A stretch of 64,000 nucleotides of DNA from Lutibacter sp. B1 (GTDB taxonomy: Bacteria > Bacteroidota > Bacteroidia > Flavobacteriales > Flavobacteriaceae): positions 1-64,000 of the forward strand of contig NZ_JAAZUI010000009.1 in the NCBI RefSeq assembly GCF_012524075.1, read 5' to 3'. The notes beneath the pieces were generated by a model. The model did no database searches. It was given only the letters and a program-made list of their open reading frames with translations, and was not told where the DNA came from. Positions within the stretch are counted from its first letter, which is position 1, and each line of letters starts with the position of its first letter. Below, in pieces: positions 61,481 through 64,000 of the stretch. The translations under genes and the position numbers were made by a program.

Positions 61481-63547
61481 TTAAATTTTTGTTTTTCCTT
61501 CTAAATCAATAATAAAACTATAGTCTCTTGATGTTTCTTTTAAAGCTTCAAATCTCCCGGAAGCCCCGCTATGACCAGCTTCCATGTTAGTGTGCAATAA
61601 CAAAATATTTTTATCAGTTTTTAATTCTCTTAGTTTCGCAACCCATTTTGCAGGCTCAAAATATTGTACTTGAGAGTCGTGAAGACCTGTTGTAACCAAC
61701 ATATTAGGATAATTTTGTCTTACAATATTGTCGTAAGGAGAATATGATTTCATATAATCATAATATTTTTTTTCGTTTGGATTTCCCCACTCATCATATT
61801 CACCTGTTGTTAAAGGTATACTATCATCTAACATTGTAGTAACAACGTCAATAAAAGGCACCGCTGCTATTACTCCATTAAACAAATTTGGTTTCATATT
61901 GATAACTGCCCCCATCAATAAACCTCCTGCAGAACCTCCCATTGCATACAAATGTTTTTTTGAAGTAATTTTTTTCTCGATTAAAAATTTAGCACAATCA
62001 ATAAAATCGGTAAAAGTATTTATTTTATGTAATAATCTACCATTATCATACCATTGTCTTCCTAAATATTCGCTCCCTCTAATATGAGCTATTGCAAAAA
62101 TAAATCCTCTATCTAATAAACTTAAACGTGTTGAACTAAAGCCGGCATCAATTGTGTGTCCATATGATCCATATCCGTACAACAAAAGTGGTGTATTTTT
62201 GGTTAGTTCAGTACTTTTATGATACACTAAAGAAATTGGTATTTTTTGACCATCTTTAGCTGTTGCCCACAAACGCTTACTTTTGTAATTATTTTTATCG
62301 AACTTACCTCCTAAAACTTCATGTTCTTTTACAATTACCTTTGTTTTATTATCAACATTAAAATCAATTACAGAGCTAGGTGTGGTCATCGAATTATAAC
62401 CATACCTAATTATATTAGTATCAAATTCAGGATTAAAATAAATACCTGCCGAATAGGTTTCTTCTTCAAATGGAAGATAAAAATCTTCACTTCCATCCCA
62501 TCGTATAATTCTGATTTTATTTAAGCCATTAGATCTTTCTTCCAAAACCATAAAATCTTTAAAAATTGAAAGATCTTCTAACAAAACATCTTCTCTATGA
62601 GGTAGTACATCCACCCATTTTTCCTTTAATGTATCTTTATCAGAAGTTTTCATTAACTTAAAGTTGGTAGCATTATCTTTATTGGTAAGAATATAAAAAC
62701 AACCATTATAATGTGCAATACTATATTCTAAATTACGTTCTCTAGGCTGAAAAACTCTAAACTCGCCTGTTGGATTATCAACTTCTAAAATTCTATATTC
62801 ATTTGAAACGGTACTATAAGAACCTATTACAAAATACTTCTCAGACTTGGTTTTATAAATGTATGTACTAAACGTTTCATCTTCTTCAAAATATATTTCA
62901 ACATCTAAAGAGGTATCTGTACCTAAAACATGACGAAATATTTTTTCGCTTCGCAATGTAGTTGGATTTTGACGCGTATAAAAAATTGTTTTATTATCAT
63001 TAGCCCAAACTGAACTTCCTGTTGTATTTTCTATTTTATCAGGATAAATCTCTCCGGTAACTAAATTCTTGAATTGTAATGTATATTCCCTTCTCCCTAC
63101 AGTATCAATTCCATACGAAGCCAACTCGTTATTTGGACTTACAGCAAAGCCTGAAAGCTTATAATAACCATAATCTTTAGCCATTTTGTTTACATCAAAC
63201 AAAATTTCTTCTTCAGCTTCTACAGTTTCTTTTTTTCGAGTGTAAATTGGGTATTGTTTTCCTTTTTCAAAACGTGAAATATAATAGAATTTATTTTTTT
63301 TGTAAGGTACAGATTCGTCATCTTCTTTTATTCGAGCTTTCATCTCTTCAAATAAATCTTCTTGAAACTGCTTTGTATCAGCAGTTATTGTATCATAATA
63401 ATTATTTTCTGCTTCTAAATAATCAATTACTTTTTGATCTTCACGCTTGTTTAACCAATAATAATTATCAATTCTAACATCTCCATGTTTTTCTAACTTC
63501 ATCTCAACTTTTTCTGCCTTTGGAGGTTGTATCTTACTCTTTATCAT
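61481..63547 (-). CDS. S9 family prolyl oligopeptidase (oligopeptidase B type)
   Basis: 688-residue serine peptidase cleaving small peptides, in oligopeptidase B after basic residues. The N-terminal seven-bladed propeller spans about 70-400 (starts KHGDVRIDNYYWLNKREDQKV). The catalytic alpha/beta-hydrolase domain has PLLLYGYGSYGHTIDAGF, the nucleophile Ser in AMGGSAGGLLMGAV, the Asp region in LVTTGLHDSQVQYFEP and the His in MEAGHSGASGR. The opening, PPKAEKVEMKLEKHG, shows no signal peptide, so it is cytosolic. Its -7 box (63575-63582) touches that of ybaB. Confidence 0.95.
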   Translation of the reverse strand: MIKSKIQPPKAEKVEMKLEKHGDVRIDNYYWLNKREDQKVIDYLEAENNYYDTITADTKQFQEDLFEEMKARIKEDDESVPYKKNKFYYISRFEKGKQYPIYTRKKETVEAEEEILFDVNKMAKDYGYYKLSGFAVSPNNELASYGIDTVGRREYTLQFKNLVTGEIYPDKIENTTGSSVWANDNKTIFYTRQNPTTLRSEKIFRHVLGTDTSLDVEIYFEEDETFSTYIYKTKSEKYFVIGSYSTVSNEYRILEVDNPTGEFRVFQPRERNLEYSIAHYNGCFYILTNKDNATNFKLMKTSDKDTLKEKWVDVLPHREDVLLEDLSIFKDFMVLEERSNGLNKIRIIRWDGSEDFYLPFEEETYSAGIYFNPEFDTNIIRYGYNSMTTPSSVIDFNVDNKTKVIVKEHEVLGGKFDKNNYKSKRLWATAKDGQKIPISLVYHKSTELTKNTPLLLYGYGSYGHTIDAGFSSTRLSLLDRGFIFAIAHIRGSEYLGRQWYDNGRLLHKINTFTDFIDCAKFLIEKKITSKKHLYAMGGSAGGLLMGAVINMKPNLFNGVIAAVPFIDVVTTMLDDSIPLTTGEYDEWGNPNEKKYYDYMKSYSPYDNIVRQNYPNMLVTTGLHDSQVQYFEPAKWVAKLRELKTDKNILLLHTNMEAGHSGASGRFEALKETSRDYSFIIDLEGKTKI

Positions 63548-63574
63548 TTTTAATAATTTATTTTCTCAAAAGCG

Positions 63575-63582
63575 CAAAAATA
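63575..63582 (-). promoter_or_regulatory. -7 box (TATTTTTG) of the S9 peptidase gene
   Basis: Exact TAnnTTTG on the minus strand with TTG at 63601-63603 as -33 element, 18 bases apart. It is one base from the ybaB -7 box on the other strand. Confidence 0.65.
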
Positions 63583-63583
63583 C

Positions 63584-63591
63584 TATATTTG
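63584..63591 (+). promoter_or_regulatory. -7 box (TATATTTG) of the ybaB gene
   Basis: Exact TAnnTTTG, 29 bases before the ATG at 63621. Confidence 0.65.
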
Positions 63592-63620
63592 CCTTTGTAA
63601 CAAGTTAAAATTACTATAAA

Positions 63621-63941
63621 ATGTTTGGAGATTTATCTGGTATGATGGGAAAACTTAAAGAAGCCCAACAAAAAATTGAAGAAACCAAAATTAGACTCAA
63701 TACTATTTTAATTGATGAAGATGCTGGTAATGGAAAAGTAAAAGTAACCGTTACAGCAAACAGAAATGTTAAGAGCATTTCAATCTCAGAAGAATTAACA
63801 GATAAAGAAGAAATTGAAGATTATTTAATTATTGCTTTAAACAAAGCTTTAAATAAAGCAAATACGATTAATGAAGCTGAACTGGCAGCAGCTGCAAAAG
63901 ATGGTATGCCAAACATACCCGGAATGGATTTGTTTAAATAA
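63621..63941 (+). CDS. YbaB/EbfC family nucleoid-associated protein
   Basis: 106-residue DNA-binding dimer of the YbaB family. Starts [21 protein letters not shown] (helix), then the beta sheet [20 protein letters not shown] and a C-terminal helix with [20 protein letters not shown], ending [10 protein letters not shown]. Not next to dnaX or recR here, unlike in many bacteria. Convergent with a partial gene 1 base downstream. Confidence 0.94.
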   Translation: MFGDLSGMMGKLKEAQQKIEETKIRLNTILIDEDAGNGKVKVTVTANRNVKSISISEELTDKEEIEDYLIIALNKALNKANTINEAELAAAAKDGMPNIPGMDLFK

Positions 63942-63942
63942 T

Positions 63943-64000
63943 TTATTCTATAAAATATTCGTCTTTAAATCCTATCAAAAATACTTTTTCCTGAGCTCTG
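63943..64000 (-). CDS. 3' end of a gene running off the window
   Basis: On the minus strand a frame open from the window edge ends with RAQEKVFLIGFKDEYFIE and TAA (63943-63945). Only 18 residues are visible, so no family is named. Support is the coding-like sequence and the convergent layout against ybaB. Confidence 0.35.
   Translation of the reverse strand, partial: RAQEKVFLIGFKDEYFIE

Noticed and set aside
1-64000. CRISPR arrays, prophage, insertion sequences, tRNA or rRNA genes
   Set aside because: No spaced repeats, transposase, integrase or phage proteins, and no tRNA- or rRNA-like sequence were found on either strand.

Overview
The window is AT-rich chromosomal DNA of a member of the Bacteroidota, most probably the class Flavobacteriia. 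The evidence is the TAnnTTTG -7 promoter box typical of this phylum in front of many genes, a fused CcoN-CcoO cbb3 oxidase with a one-haem CcoP, two carboxypeptidase-regulatory/outer-membrane-barrel proteins, a long SecA next to a DUF2795 gene, and a Wza/Wzc-type pair with a Tyr-Gly tail. Nearly all of it is core or metabolic genome. I see no rRNA, tRNA, prophage, insertion sequence, integrase or CRISPR array, and no gene-free stretch above 300 bases.

Layout. 1-5305: tripartite RND efflux operon (adaptor, pump, TolC-like channel); the adaptor gene is cut by the window edge and carries an apparent one-base frameshift. 5412-8294: pyruvate phosphate dikinase with its own promoter, operator and terminator. 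8310-10708: DUF2520 protein, KdsC-like phosphatase, DUF2147 protein, then Pcm on the other strand. 10761-13455: Gfo/Idh/MocA, PhzF and 3-hydroxyacyl-CoA dehydrogenase genes in one operon. 13458-18397: a coiled-coil hypothetical and a MacAB-like ABC export operon. 18459-27165: DCC thiol protein, dicarboxylate symporter, small envelope proteins, secreted MsrA, M28 peptidase, threonine aldolase, release factor 2 and a HAD phosphatase. 27194-32951: two related outer-membrane barrel proteins around arsC, plus a 56-residue membrane protein. 33077-39285: fumC, ackA-pta and hutI. 39287-43982: Wzc/Wza-type export pair, a methyltransferase and a cobalamin adenosyltransferase. 44021-47850: DUF2795 gene and secA. 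47853-58891: a cbb3 respiration region (ccoI, ccoS, ccoNO, ccoQ, ccoP, ccoG, fixH, a SafE-like gene, two ppk2 genes) and a divergent Crp/Fnr regulator. 58911-64000: two PLP enzymes that could make the sulfonolipid capnine, an S9 peptidase, YbaB and the end of one more gene.

How the parts work together. The clearest system is regulatory. A Crp/Fnr protein (58205-58891) keeps the Glu and Arg of its recognition helix expected to read TGA/TCA half sites. ATGA-N6-TCAT dyads lie 28.5-30.5 bp upstream of the -7 boxes of ccoI, ccoS-NO-Q-P and, 53 kb away, ppdK. That is the place of a class II activator near -41.5. I infer a low-oxygen regulon joining cbb3 oxidase, its copper ATPase and pyruvate/PEP interconversion; fumarase and acetate kinase/phosphotransacetylase are also here but lack a convincing site.

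Limits: families were assigned by reading the proteins, without searches. Promoters, operators and terminators are read by eye and remain predictions.
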